A DNA stretch of 64,000 bases from Actinopolymorpha rutila (GTDB lineage Bacteria > Actinomycetota > Actinomycetes > Propionibacteriales > Actinopolymorphaceae). The position numbers were made by a program, and so were the translations under genes. The stretch is taken from contig NZ_JACBZH010000001.1 of assembly GCF_013407855.1 (NCBI RefSeq), forward strand, positions 5,084,001 through 5,148,000, given 5' to 3'. Shown in pieces: positions 49,103 to 57,156 of the stretch. The notes under the pieces are model-generated. The model was not told where the DNA came from. It made no database searches and saw nothing but the letters and a program-made list of their open reading frames with translations. Numbering within the stretch: the stretch's first letter is position 1; each line of letters starts with the position of its first letter.

Positions 49103-50965
49103 TCACCGTGGAGCGTTCGGCTCCTGAGTGCCGGGAGTAGCCGCGGCGTCTCCGACACCGGCGGAGAGGATCTCGGCGATGCGGTCCCCGGTCGGGTGCG
49201 ACTCGAGGTCCTCCAGGGTGGCCGGCAGGGCCAGCGACCAGTTGTCGCGGTCCTCGTCGGCGCCCGGCATGTTGGGGCGTTCGGGCTCCACCACCGCGTC
49301 GTCCAGGGTCGCGGTGAGCAGCGTGGCGGGCGCTCGGGCGAGCAGTTCGTACGCGGCCACCACGGCGGCATCGGAGTCGGCGTGGTCGTCCAGCCCGCCG
49401 GTCTTCGCCAGCCGGTGGCGGATCGCCGCCGTGCTCTCCTCGTTCGGCTGCTGGCCGAGGCGCCGCTGGGTGTCCAGGTCGCTGCCGTCCCACAGTCCCG
49501 CCACCGTGGGCAGGTCGTGGGTGGTGACCGCGGCCATCGACTTCGCCGGCCAGGTCGTCGGGTCGTCCTCCTCGAACCACAGCAGGCGGTACGACAGGAT
49601 GTCGCGCTCGGCCAGTTCCTCGCGCACACCCTCCTCGACCGTTCCGAGGTCCTCACCGACCACGGCGGCACCGGCGCGGGTGCTCTCCAGCGCCACCAGC
49701 GAGAGCAGGTCGCGGGTCGGGTAGCGGACGTAGGCGCCGCCGGCCGGACCGCTGTCGTCCGGGATCCACCACAGCCGGAACAGCCCCATCACATGGTCGA
49801 CCCGCAGGCCACCACCGGCCGACATGCTGGACCGGATCGTGTCGATGAACGGCTGGTAGCCGGCCGCCCGCAGCCGCCACGGGATGAACGGCGGCAGGCC
49901 CCAGTCCTGCCCGAGCTGGTTGAACTCGTCCGGCGGGGCGCCGACCGACGCGTCCAGCGCCACGAGGTCCTGCCACTCCCAGGCGTCGAAGCCGTGCGGG
50001 TCGAAGCCGATCGGCAGGTCCTGCATCACCGCGAGGTCGCGTCCGGCCGCGGCGAGCTGGCCCTCCACCAGCCACTGCAGCCAGGCGTGGAAGCGCACCC
50101 GGTCGGCGTTCTTCTCCTCCGCCTCGGTGACCGCGGGCCCCTGCGGACGAGCCAGCTCGGCCGGCCACTCCTGCCAGTCGGCGCCGTGCTGCTCGACCAG
50201 CACCGACCAGGTGGCGAACTGCCGCAGCGAGGCCGGCTGGTCGGCGTACCAGCGATCGAACTCGGTACTCCCGCCGCCGGCGCTCCAGATGGCCTCCAGC
50301 GCGGACTGCTTGAGCTCCCACACGGTGTCCCGGTCGATGGTGCGGCGGTCGTTCAGCGCGCGGCCGGCGGTGGCGGCGCGGCGTACGTCGTCGGCCGCGA
50401 GCTCGGCACCGGGGACGTCCTCGACGCGGAGGTAGAGAGGGTTGCGGAACCTGCGGCTGGCAGGGAAGTACGGACTCGGCTGCTGCGGCAGAGAGGGCGC
50501 GACCGCGCCGATCGGGTTGACGAGGAGGAAGCCCGCGCCGCGCTGCCGGGACCAGCGGGCCAGCTGGCCCAGGTCGGCGAGGTCACCCATCCCCCAGCTC
50601 TGCGCCGACCGGGTGGCGTACAGCTGGGTTGCCCATCCCCACGCCCGCCAGCCTTCCGGCAGGTGGCAGCGGCCGGGGGTGACGATCAGCCGGCGTTCGC
50701 TCCCGGAACGGTCGACGAACGTGTGGTAGCCGAGGGGAAGATCGGCCGGCGTCGTGGTCTTCACCGGGACGGTCCTGCCGTCCTCCAGCACGACCTCGCC
50801 CGGCCCGGTGTGAGTCTGTTCACCTTCGCCGACGATCAGCGGTCCGGCGTCGTCGGTAGGCGTGCCGATGATCTCCCGCAGGCGCTCGACCACCTCCGGA
50901 GGGACCTGCTGCTCCTTGTCCGTCGCGTCGACGTACCGGCTCTCGATCCCCCATGCGTCGGGCAT
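49103..50965 (-). CDS. malQ: 4-alpha-glucanotransferase (amylomaltase, GH77)
   Basis: 620 residues. The GH77 barrel carries the nucleophile Asp390 in GGGLRVDHVMG, the acid/base Glu in VVGEDLGTV and the third Asp in TTHDLPTVAG. The N-terminal extension (about 1-100) has the beta-domain seen in actinobacterial MalQ. The enzyme disproportionates malto-oligosaccharides during maltose and glycogen turnover, matching the GH13 enzyme elsewhere in the window. GGAGG five bases before the ATG sets the start. Monocistronic, downstream of the csp gene on the same strand but separated by a terminator. Confidence 0.95.
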   Translation of the reverse strand: MPDAWGIESRYVDATDKEQQVPPEVVERLREIIGTPTDDAGPLIVGEGEQTHTGPGEVVLEDGRTVPVKTTTPADLPLGYHTFVDRSGSERRLIVTPGRCHLPEGWRAWGWATQLYATRSAQSWGMGDLADLGQLARWSRQRGAGFLLVNPIGAVAPSLPQQPSPYFPASRRFRNPLYLRVEDVPGAELAADDVRRAATAGRALNDRRTIDRDTVWELKQSALEAIWSAGGGSTEFDRWYADQPASLRQFATWSVLVEQHGADWQEWPAELARPQGPAVTEAEEKNADRVRFHAWLQWLVEGQLAAAGRDLAVMQDLPIGFDPHGFDAWEWQDLVALDASVGAPPDEFNQLGQDWGLPPFIPWRLRAAGYQPFIDTIRSSMSAGGGLRVDHVMGLFRLWWIPDDSGPAGGAYVRYPTRDLLSLVALESTRAGAAVVGEDLGTVEEGVREELAERDILSYRLLWFEEDDPTTWPAKSMAAVTTHDLPTVAGLWDGSDLDTQRRLGQQPNEESTAAIRHRLAKTGGLDDHADSDAAVVAAYELLARAPATLLTATLDDAVVEPERPNMPGADEDRDNWSLALPATLEDLESHPTGDRIAEILSAGVGDAAATPGTQEPNAPR

Positions 50966-51073
50966 CGCCACCTCCAAGATCGGCAGGACTCAGCGGTCAT
51001 CATCTCGCAGCCGGGCCGACCCGCAACGGACCGGGAGGCGGCAGGAATCGGGCGGCAGGAATCGGGCAAGGAA

Positions 51074-51102
51074 AAAGCCCGCACCACGTGGGTGCGGGCT
51101 TT
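51074..51102 (-). terminator. Rho-independent terminator of the cold-shock gene
   Basis: A perfect 12-bp stem (aaagcccgcacc against ggtgcgggcttt) with a five-base loop. On the minus strand it is followed by a T-run (TTTTTC), so it is oriented to end the csp transcript before malQ. Confidence 0.9.
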
Positions 51103-51144
51103 GTCCTCTAACGGTCAACGCTCGGAAAGGCGCTGAACTCCGGC

Positions 51145-51348
51145 TCAGACCGGACGGATGTTCTCCGCCTGCGGGCCCTTCTGGCCCTGCGTGACGTCGA
51201 ACTCCACCTTCTGGCCCTCGAACAGCTCACGGTAACCCGTGGACTGGATGTTCGAGTAGTGAGCGAAGACGTCGGCGCCGCCGCCGTCCTGCTCGATGAA
51301 GCCGAAGCCCTTTTCCGAGTTGAACCACTTGACCGTGCCAGTCGCCAT
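51145..51348 (-). CDS. Cold-shock protein (CspA family)
   Basis: 67 residues, the normal length of a single cold-shock domain. RNP1 is KGFGFI (13-18) and RNP2 VFAHY (27-31), with the aromatic KWFN at the start. It binds single-stranded RNA/DNA and acts as an RNA chaperone. GAAGGAG lies seven bases before the ATG. The roughly 150-base upstream leader would be typical of csp mRNAs, whose long 5' UTRs regulate translation. In actinomycetes such genes are often constitutive rather than cold-induced. Confidence 0.97.
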   Translation of the reverse strand: MATGTVKWFNSEKGFGFIEQDGGGADVFAHYSNIQSTGYRELFEGQKVEFDVTQGQKGPQAENIRPV

Positions 51349-51617
51349 GCTTGCTCCTTCAGGGATGCGTTGCCGAACCCGCACCGTGTGTGCAGGTCGG
51401 AGTCGCCGCTACGAGTGCCCCTCCGGAGTAAGTCCGGAAAACAAAGCGCCCGGCGGTCGCAACCGACGAGCGCGTAAACGTTCATGGGTACCACAACTGC
51501 AACTCAAGCCATGAGACTAGCACGCCGGTGATCCGCTCGCCGCACACCCTCGCATCGGGTTTCAAGATCGTGTCCCTCGCCCCGTACGGGTGGTGGCGGA
51601 CTGCCGCCCGGCCGCAG

Positions 51618-51630
51618 GACAATTGGCCCC
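51618..51630 (+). promoter_or_regulatory. -10-like hexamer of the DUF1992 gene
   Basis: GACAAT at 51618-51623, seven bases before the ATG at 51631 and with no ribosome site. Together with the csp leader this explains the 282 bases between the csp gene and this start. Confidence 0.4.
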
Positions 51631-52200
51631 ATGACCAAGCGCAAGCCGCCGGGGATCGGCTTCGAGTCGTGGGTCGACCAGCAGATCCGTGAGGCGACAG
51701 AACGTGGCGAGTTCGACAATCTGCCCGGCGCGGGCAAACCGCTGACCGACCTGGACAAGCCCTACGACGAGGTCTGGGTGATGCGGCACCTGCACAAGGA
51801 GGGCCACTCGAGCGAGGACCTGCTGCCGCTCCCCCTGCAGCTTCGCAGGGAGGTCGAACGGCTGCCCGAGACGGTCCGGAAGCTGCGTACGGAGCGTGAG
51901 GTACGCGACGCCGTGGCCGACCTCAACCTCCGGATCGTCGCCTGGCTGCGGGCACCACTCGGGCCACCCATCCCGGTGCGGCCGGCCAACGCCGACCAGG
52001 TGGTCGAACGCTGGCGGGCCGAACGCGCCGAGCGCCTGGCCAAGGGAGAGGAACCCCCTCCCTCCGCCGGGACCAGCCCCGACCCGACCGGGCAGGCGCC
52101 GGCGAAGGCGCGCCGGCGGAGGTCCATGGGCGGCGGGCGTTCGCCGGACGACCGGCCGACCTGGTGGCGCCGGGCGCTCCGCCGCGGCCGCTCCACCTGA
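51631..52200 (+). CDS. DUF1992 (DnaJ-homologue subfamily C member 28-like) protein
   Basis: 189 residues. The N-terminal two thirds match the DUF1992 family: SWVDQQIREATERGEFDNLPGAGKPL, followed by a basic helical stretch with LRTEREVRDAVADLN. The J domain that accompanies it in eukaryotic DNAJC28 is absent, as in most bacterial members. The last 60 residues are Pro/Arg-rich and probably disordered. Function unknown. Its stop codon is the start of a three-copy 17-base repeat. Confidence 0.87.
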   Translation: MTKRKPPGIGFESWVDQQIREATERGEFDNLPGAGKPLTDLDKPYDEVWVMRHLHKEGHSSEDLLPLPLQLRREVERLPETVRKLRTEREVRDAVADLNLRIVAWLRAPLGPPIPVRPANADQVVERWRAERAERLAKGEEPPPSAGTSPDPTGQAPAKARRRRSMGGGRSPDDRPTWWRRALRRGRST

Positions 52201-52251
52201 GAGGGGTTGCCGGCTGAGAGGGGTTGCCGGCTGAGAGGGGTCGGTTGCTGA
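52201..52251. repeat. Three 17-base tandem repeats after the DUF1992 stop
   Basis: gaggggttgccggctga twice, then a variant gaggggtcggttgctga. Each unit ends in TGA, so the array extends the stop region of the upstream gene and lies between it and the convergent LysE gene. Confidence 0.92.
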
Positions 52252-52261
52252 GCGGGTCGAT

Positions 52262-52900
52262 TCAGTCCTTGCGGCCGGACACCGCGACCGACAGCCCCAG
52301 CCCCACCATCGACAGGCCGCCGACACCACCGACGAGTTCCAGACGCCGGTGCGAGCGGCCGAACCACGACCGGACCGCGCTCGCCGCGACCGCCCAGGCG
52401 CTGTCGGACAGCATCGCGATGGCGAACGACACCAGGCTCAGCACCAGCATCTGGGCCGGGACCGCGCCCGCCTGCCGGTCGACGAACTGCGGCAGCACGG
52501 CGGCGAAGATGACGAACGCCTTGGGATTCGCCACGCCGACGAGGAAGCCCTCGCGGGCCGCCCGCCAGCCGCTTCGCGCGGGCTCGACCGCGGCGAACGC
52601 CTCGGCCAGCGAACGCCGGTGGCGGAACGCCTGGATCCCCAGCCAGACGAGGTACGCAGCGCCGGCGTACTTCAGCACCGCGAAGATCGTCTCGGACCGC
52701 TGCACCAGCGCACCGACACCCAGCGCGACGCACGCGGCCACGACGTAGATCCCGACGGCGTTGCCGAGGACCGACGCCAGTGCGGTCCGGCGGCCGTAGG
52801 CCAGGGCCCGGCCGATCACGAACAACACACTCGGGCCGGGGATCACGATCAACACGAACGACGCCAACCCGAAGGTGAGCAGCTGAGTCGAGGAGACCAC
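52262..52900 (-). CDS. LysE/RhtB-family amino acid exporter
   Basis: 212 residues with six membrane helices and the family signature: LASFVLIVIPGPSVLFVIGRALAYGRRTAL in the N-terminal half and GFLVGVANPKAFVIFAAVLPQFVD in the middle. Members export basic amino acids, homoserine or threonine. Start GTG at 52898-52900. It is monocistronic; its end lies 11 bases past the tandem repeat. Confidence 0.93.
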   Translation of the reverse strand: MVSSTQLLTFGLASFVLIVIPGPSVLFVIGRALAYGRRTALASVLGNAVGIYVVAACVALGVGALVQRSETIFAVLKYAGAAYLVWLGIQAFRHRRSLAEAFAAVEPARSGWRAAREGFLVGVANPKAFVIFAAVLPQFVDRQAGAVPAQMLVLSLVSFAIAMLSDSAWAVAASAVRSWFGRSHRRLELVGGVGGLSMVGLGLSVAVSGRKD

Positions 52901-52941
52901 GATCGGACACTAACACCGGCGAGGACGGCGGAGACTCGGCT

Positions 52942-53262
52942 TCAGTCCGGCCAGTGCCGCACCGCGGGACGCAGCGGATCAGCCAGGTCGAGTACGACGT
53001 CGGCCCGGTCCAGTGGCCGTGCCTGCACGCGGTACAACTCCTGGCCGGGCAGGTAGCGCGCGACGTACCGCTCGCGTACCGCCTCCCGCGAGCCGAACAG
53101 CGCGGCGGTTCGGTACCACCCGTCGCCGCCCGGGCCGTCCACAGCGACCCGCAGTGGGTGGGGCGGCTCGCGGTCGGCGAGCAACCCGGCCAACCGGTCG
53201 AGCACCTCCGCCCGCTCACCGGCCCATGCCGGAAGTGTCTCGCTCTCGCCGTGCCCCACCAC
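52942..53262 (-). pseudogene. Uridine-kinase-like remnant with the P-loop deleted
   Basis: 106 residues. The start (about 1-42) resembles a uridine kinase N-terminus, ending LRVAVDGPGGDG where a Walker A loop AGKTT should follow, but the sequence jumps straight to GWYRTAALFGSREAVRERYVARYLPGQELYRVQARPLDRADVVLDLADPLRP, the typical C-terminal end of the family. About 80-100 residues including the P-loop and the nucleotide-binding core are missing and the frame is kept, so this looks like an in-frame internal deletion. Start GTG at 53260-53262. A tiny functional protein cannot be excluded, but kinase activity is very unlikely. Confidence 0.7.
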
Positions 53263-53318
53263 GGCAGCCTGGAACCATCCGGTGATTTCGGGGTGATCGT
53301 CGCGGTGGTCGGTGTTGG

Positions 53319-53324
53319 TACGGT
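53319..53324 (+). promoter_or_regulatory. -10-like hexamer of the kinase-like gene
   Basis: TACGGT, six bases before the GTG at 53331, identical in sequence and spacing to the element upstream of the MOSC gene. Confidence 0.4.
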
Positions 53325-53330
53325 GCGCCG

Positions 53331-54296
53331 GTGGCTGGTCGATGGCAGCGAACGCCGAACGAGGCCGGCGCCCGCGAGGTTGCCGGTGCCCTCTACGACG
53401 ACGTGAAGGACGTGGAGTGGATCCCGTCCGACGACGCCGACGTCTTCCGGGTGACGTTCACGTCCGGACGGCGGGCGCGTGTGCTGAAGCTCGCGATCTC
53501 CGGGAACCCCGCTGTGTGGCGTGAGGTGGGAGCGTTCCCGGCCATACGGTCCCTGGGCGTTCGGGAGGTGCTGGAGTTCGAGCACACCACCGAGGACCTG
53601 CCCGGCCTGGGGTACGAGTTCCACGTCACCGCCGAGCTGACACCTCCGTCGCTGGCCGATCAGGCGATGGCGCGGATGTGGGCGGACGACCGACCGCGCG
53701 CGGTGGAACTGGCGCACTGGTTCGGGGACTGCACGCGACGCGTCGAGAGTCTCGACCGGCGTCGTGTGCCGCGGGCCAACAGTCCGGAACGCACGATCGA
53801 GCTGGCGACGCGGTGGTGGAGACCCCATTACGACAAGCTGGTCACCCGGCCGGACTGTCCACAGTGGGTACGCGAGTTCGTCGATCAGGTCTGGGAGCAC
53901 ATCAGGCGGCCGCCCACGTCGTTCGGAGGGTGGGGTGGCGAACTGCTCCGCGCCCCGGACGGGACGTTCCTTCTGATCGACTGGCCCAGTCTCGGCGCCG
54001 CGCCGCCCTGCTCCCAGGCGGCCACCGCGTTGGAGGTGCTCCTGAGGTTCGGAGCGGCCGACCCGGCGCCGCTCGTGGAGGCGTTCATGGACGGCTGGGC
54101 GCCTGGTGGCCTCGACGACCTCCGCCTGCAGGACCTACGGCTTTCGTGGGTACACAGCATCCTCGGCTGGGCCGGAATGAGTCTCACCTTCGACGACCCC
54201 GACGCCGACCTCGGACCGGCGTACGCTGCGGCCCAGCATGATCTCGGGGAAGACGACCCGACCGCATGGCTGCGTCGAGCAGCCGGAAACCCGTAG
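53331..54296 (+). CDS. Phosphotransferase-like protein with degenerate catalytic loop
   Basis: 321 residues with the two-lobe APH outline: an N-lobe (EWIPSDDADVFRVTF, RVLKLAI with a possible ATP lysine) and a C-lobe. At the position of HxDxxxxN it has SFGGWGGELLRAPDG, with no His, Asp or Asn, whereas LLIDWPS keeps a metal-type Asp. It is therefore probably not a kinase of the usual kind. The frame is intact and the codon use normal. The GTG start is uncertain; no ribosome site is seen. A VOC gene follows 44 bases downstream. Confidence 0.7.
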   Translation: MAGRWQRTPNEAGAREVAGALYDDVKDVEWIPSDDADVFRVTFTSGRRARVLKLAISGNPAVWREVGAFPAIRSLGVREVLEFEHTTEDLPGLGYEFHVTAELTPPSLADQAMARMWADDRPRAVELAHWFGDCTRRVESLDRRRVPRANSPERTIELATRWWRPHYDKLVTRPDCPQWVREFVDQVWEHIRRPPTSFGGWGGELLRAPDGTFLLIDWPSLGAAPPCSQAATALEVLLRFGAADPAPLVEAFMDGWAPGGLDDLRLQDLRLSWVHSILGWAGMSLTFDDPDADLGPAYAAAQHDLGEDDPTAWLRRAAGNP

Positions 54297-54340
54297 GCGA
54301 CGCCGCCCACCCGCGCGTCCCGCGCCGAAAGGACCAGACG

Positions 54341-54772
54341 ATGAGCACCGAGGACGCGGAGACCGCCGGTTCGGCGCAGGTGCGCACGACCATCGCGCCG
54401 TGGCTGGCCGTACGCGACGGGCAGGCGGCGGTGGACTTCTACAGGGCCGCGTTCGGTGCGGTCGAGGTCTACCGGCTCGACGACGAGGACGGCCGTCCTG
54501 TGGTCGCACAGCTCGAGGTGGACGGCGCGGCGTTCTGGGTCCAGGACGACCCCGAGAACAGCCCCACGGCGACCATGCCGCACGGGTCCGGCGGGCCGGT
54601 GCGGATGATCCTCACCGTCGCCGACCCGGACCGGCTCTTCGGTCAGGCGGTCGCCGCCGGCGCGACCACGATCGCCGAGGTGCACGAGGACCACGGCTGG
54701 CGGGTGGGCCGGGTCGCCGACCCGTCCGGCCACCACTGGGAGATCAGCCGCCAGACCGGCTCCGACGCCTGA
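54341..54772 (+). CDS. VOC-superfamily (PhnB-like) protein
   Basis: 143 residues with the PhnB-type pattern: TIAPWLAVRDGQAAVDFYRAAFGAVEVYRLDDEDG, AFWVQDDPENSP, and the C-terminal GWRVGRVADPSGHHWEIS. AAAGGA lies seven bases before the ATG. The function is unknown. It is one of four VOC-type genes in this window. Confidence 0.87.
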   Translation: MSTEDAETAGSAQVRTTIAPWLAVRDGQAAVDFYRAAFGAVEVYRLDDEDGRPVVAQLEVDGAAFWVQDDPENSPTATMPHGSGGPVRMILTVADPDRLFGQAVAAGATTIAEVHEDHGWRVGRVADPSGHHWEISRQTGSDA

Positions 54773-54816
54773 CCTGGCGCTCCCGCTTCCACATCAGGAC
54801 GCTCTGCAGTGCGCCG

Positions 54817-54846
54817 TTTACAGGAGGATGAAATATGACTTAATGT
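54817..54846 (+). promoter_or_regulatory. Candidate promoter of the sugar ABC operon
   Basis: TTTACA (54817-54822), 18 bases, TAATGT (54841-54846) in a notably AT-rich stretch. The -10 overlaps the left arm of the inverted repeat at 54845-54869, so a repressor bound there would block initiation. Confidence 0.5.
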
Positions 54847-54886
54847 GTGCTCGCCATAGGCGATCACACGGTTGGCGATCACACGG
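54845..54886. promoter_or_regulatory. Operator candidate: inverted repeat plus extra half-site
   Basis: GTGTGCTCGCC, ATA, GGCGATCACAC form an 11-bp inverted repeat with one mismatch (54845-54869). The right half is repeated as GGCGATCACACGG at 54874-54886, 15 bases after the first copy. It lies between the promoter and the ATG of the binding-protein gene. Confidence 0.65.
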
Positions 54887-54902
54887 ATCGGTAGGCACCC
54901 CC

Positions 54903-56216
54903 ATGCCCTCTGCCCAGAAGCTGCGTTCGGTCGCGGTCGCTCTCGCCTGCACGGTGGCAACTATCCCGATGGTCGCCGCCTGCGGTTCGTCCGGCTCCGA
55001 GAAGCCGTCCGCCGGACCGGTGACGCTGACCATGAGCGCGTGGGGCGGCGACGTGGACAAGAAGGTCTACGAGCAGCGGCTCGCCCTGGCACACAAGAAG
55101 TACCCCAACATCACCGTGAAGCTGCAGATGGCGCCGGGTGGTGAGGACTACTCGCAGAAGATCTCCACCGCCATCGCCGGCGGCAAGGGCCCGGACATCC
55201 TCGAACTCGCCGAACAGACGTCGGCGTTCGCGAGCAAGCACCAGATCCTTCCGCTGGACGACAAGGTGATGGCGAGCAAGCTGGACCTGACGAGGATGTT
55301 CGGACCGACGGTGCCGAAGATCTTCCAGTACGACGGTCAGCAGTACGCCATCCCGGATCGTTCCGGCGCGATGGTGCTCTACTACAACAAGAAGTTGTTC
55401 GACCAGGCCGGTGTCGGCTATCCCTCCGCCGACTGGTCCTGGGACGACCTGCTGGCCGCCTCGCGCAAGCTCACCGTCCGCGACAACGGCAAGGTGAAGC
55501 AGTGGGGCTTCGCCACCATCTCCTGGTGGCCGTACTGGATGACGTTCATGTACCAGAACGGCGGCCGGATCCTCGACGACAAGGGCGCCCCGGTGGTCGA
55601 CACGCCCCAGAACGTCGCGGCCATGAAGTGGTACAACGACCTTGCCTGGAAGGAGAAGGTCTCACCCACGCCACGAGACTTCGCCAACTACGGCCAGGGC
55701 GTGGGGCCCGACCAGCTGTTCGCGCAAGGCAAGCTTGCCATGGAGATCACCGGGTTCTGGAACATCTCCGCGGCCAACAGTGTCAAGGGTCTCGACTGGG
55801 ACATCTCCCCGCTCTGGCACGGCACTAAGCCCGCGACCAGTGCCTTCTTCAACGGGCTCGCGGTCTCGCGTAGCTCCAAGCACGCGGCCGACGCGTGGAA
55901 GGTGATCGAGTTCATGGCCGGTGAAGAGGGGCAGCGGCCGATCATCGACAACGCCGAGGACGCGCCGGCCAACGTCCTCGTCCAGCGCAGCGACGCGTTC
56001 CTCAAGCCGAAGTGGGCCAAGCGGGACGTCAACATGAACGCGTTCGCCGACTCCGCCGACGCGATCTTCGTTCCGCCGCTGACACCCCACTGGAACGAGA
56101 TGCTCAAGGTCTTCACCGACAACATCGAGCTGATGATGAACAACAAGGTCACGCCGGAGAAGGCGCTGGCCACGATCCAGCAGCGGCTCGGGCCGGTCAT
56201 GAAGCAGGGCGGCTGA
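54903..56216 (+). CDS. Sugar ABC transporter substrate-binding lipoprotein
   Basis: 437 residues. The signal peptide ends in lipobox VAAC (Cys about residue 23), so the mature protein is lipid-anchored outside the membrane. The remainder is a family 1 extracellular solute-binding protein (VTLTMSAWGGDVDKKVYEQRL, GPDILELAEQTSAFASK, GAMVLYYNKKLFDQAG, AFFNGLAVSRSSKHAADAWKVIEFM). The ligand is probably an oligosaccharide or a modified sugar. The two permease genes follow with seven and minus four bases, making a three-gene importer; the ATPase must be supplied elsewhere (MsiK-like). Confidence 0.92.
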   Translation: MPSAQKLRSVAVALACTVATIPMVAACGSSGSEKPSAGPVTLTMSAWGGDVDKKVYEQRLALAHKKYPNITVKLQMAPGGEDYSQKISTAIAGGKGPDILELAEQTSAFASKHQILPLDDKVMASKLDLTRMFGPTVPKIFQYDGQQYAIPDRSGAMVLYYNKKLFDQAGVGYPSADWSWDDLLAASRKLTVRDNGKVKQWGFATISWWPYWMTFMYQNGGRILDDKGAPVVDTPQNVAAMKWYNDLAWKEKVSPTPRDFANYGQGVGPDQLFAQGKLAMEITGFWNISAANSVKGLDWDISPLWHGTKPATSAFFNGLAVSRSSKHAADAWKVIEFMAGEEGQRPIIDNAEDAPANVLVQRSDAFLKPKWAKRDVNMNAFADSADAIFVPPLTPHWNEMLKVFTDNIELMMNNKVTPEKALATIQQRLGPVMKQGG

Positions 56217-56223
56217 GCTCTCG

Positions 56224-57156
56224 GTGGGGCACTCGACAAACGCAGACACCACCCTCCGCCCGCGGTGGACGCAACGCCACCGCGAGGCACTGTGGTTCTA
56301 CCTGATGGTCTCGCCCTGGCTGGTCGGGTTCGTCGTGTTCCTCGCCGGGCCGCTGCTCGCCTCCGCCTACCTGAGCCTGACCGATTACGACCTGTTGACC
56401 CCGCCACACTGGGTGGGCCTGGCCAACTACGTGCGGATGTTCACCCAGGATCCTTTGTTCTGGAAGGTCCTGCGCAACACCGCGTACTACACGTTCGTCG
56501 CCGTCCCGCTGTCCACGGTGGTCTCGGTTGCGCTCGCGGCCCTGCTGAACAAGCCGGTTCCGGGGATGCGGGTCTACCGGACGATCGTCTACCTGCCGGC
56601 CCTGGTGCCACTGGTGGCGAGTGCGATGTTGTTCGGCTGGGTGCTCGCTCCGGACGCCGGACTGGTCAACCGCGCGCTCGGGCTGGTCGGCGTACACGGG
56701 CCGGCGTGGCTGCTGGAGGAGGCGTGGGTCATCCCCGCGCTGGTGCTGATGTCCCTGTGGGGCGTGGGCACCGGCGTCGTCCTGCTGCTGGCGACGATGC
56801 AGGGCATCCCGGCCGAACTCCTGGAGGCCGCGACCATCGACGGGGCCGACCCGCGCCAGCGGTTCTTCCGCATCGTGCTGCCGATGTTGTCGCCGGTGAT
56901 CCTGTTCAACGTCGTGATGGGCCTGATCGGTGCGTTCCAGGTGTTCAGCCAGGTCTACATCCTCACCGGCGGCGGACCGAACAACGCCAGCGAGACGCTC
57001 GTGCCGTACATCTTCGAGGAGGGCTTCAAGAACTACCGGATGGGGTACGCCTCGGCCCTGTCCTGGTTGCTGTTCGCGGTCATCATGGTCTGCACGGCGG
57101 TGGTGTTCCGGTCGTCCTCGCGCTGGGTCTTCTACGAGTCGGAGGTACGCCGATGA
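56224..57156 (+). CDS. Sugar ABC transporter permease (MalF-like)
   Basis: 310 residues with six membrane helices and the EAA loop ELLEAATIDGADPRQRFFRIVLPML, where the ATPase docks. It is the MalF/UgpA type, with NTAYYTFVAVPLSTVVSVALAALLN at the start of the permease core. Start GTG at 56224, seven bases after the binding-protein stop. Its stop overlaps the next ATG by four bases. Confidence 0.92.
   Translation: MGHSTNADTTLRPRWTQRHREALWFYLMVSPWLVGFVVFLAGPLLASAYLSLTDYDLLTPPHWVGLANYVRMFTQDPLFWKVLRNTAYYTFVAVPLSTVVSVALAALLNKPVPGMRVYRTIVYLPALVPLVASAMLFGWVLAPDAGLVNRALGLVGVHGPAWLLEEAWVIPALVLMSLWGVGTGVVLLLATMQGIPAELLEAATIDGADPRQRFFRIVLPMLSPVILFNVVMGLIGAFQVFSQVYILTGGGPNNASETLVPYIFEEGFKNYRMGYASALSWLLFAVIMVCTAVVFRSSSRWVFYESEVRR

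Noticed and set aside
48164..51136. 990-codon plus-strand frame spanning several minus-strand genes
   Set aside because: It crosses DUF2243, malQ and part of the csp region, all well supported on the other strand.
52942..53262. Intact small kinase
   Set aside because: The Walker A loop and nucleotide-binding core are missing, so it is listed as a remnant.
54859..54886. CRISPR or attachment-site repeat at the sugar operon
   Set aside because: Two 13-base copies in a promoter with dyad symmetry fit a regulator site better than an integration site, and no integrase is present.
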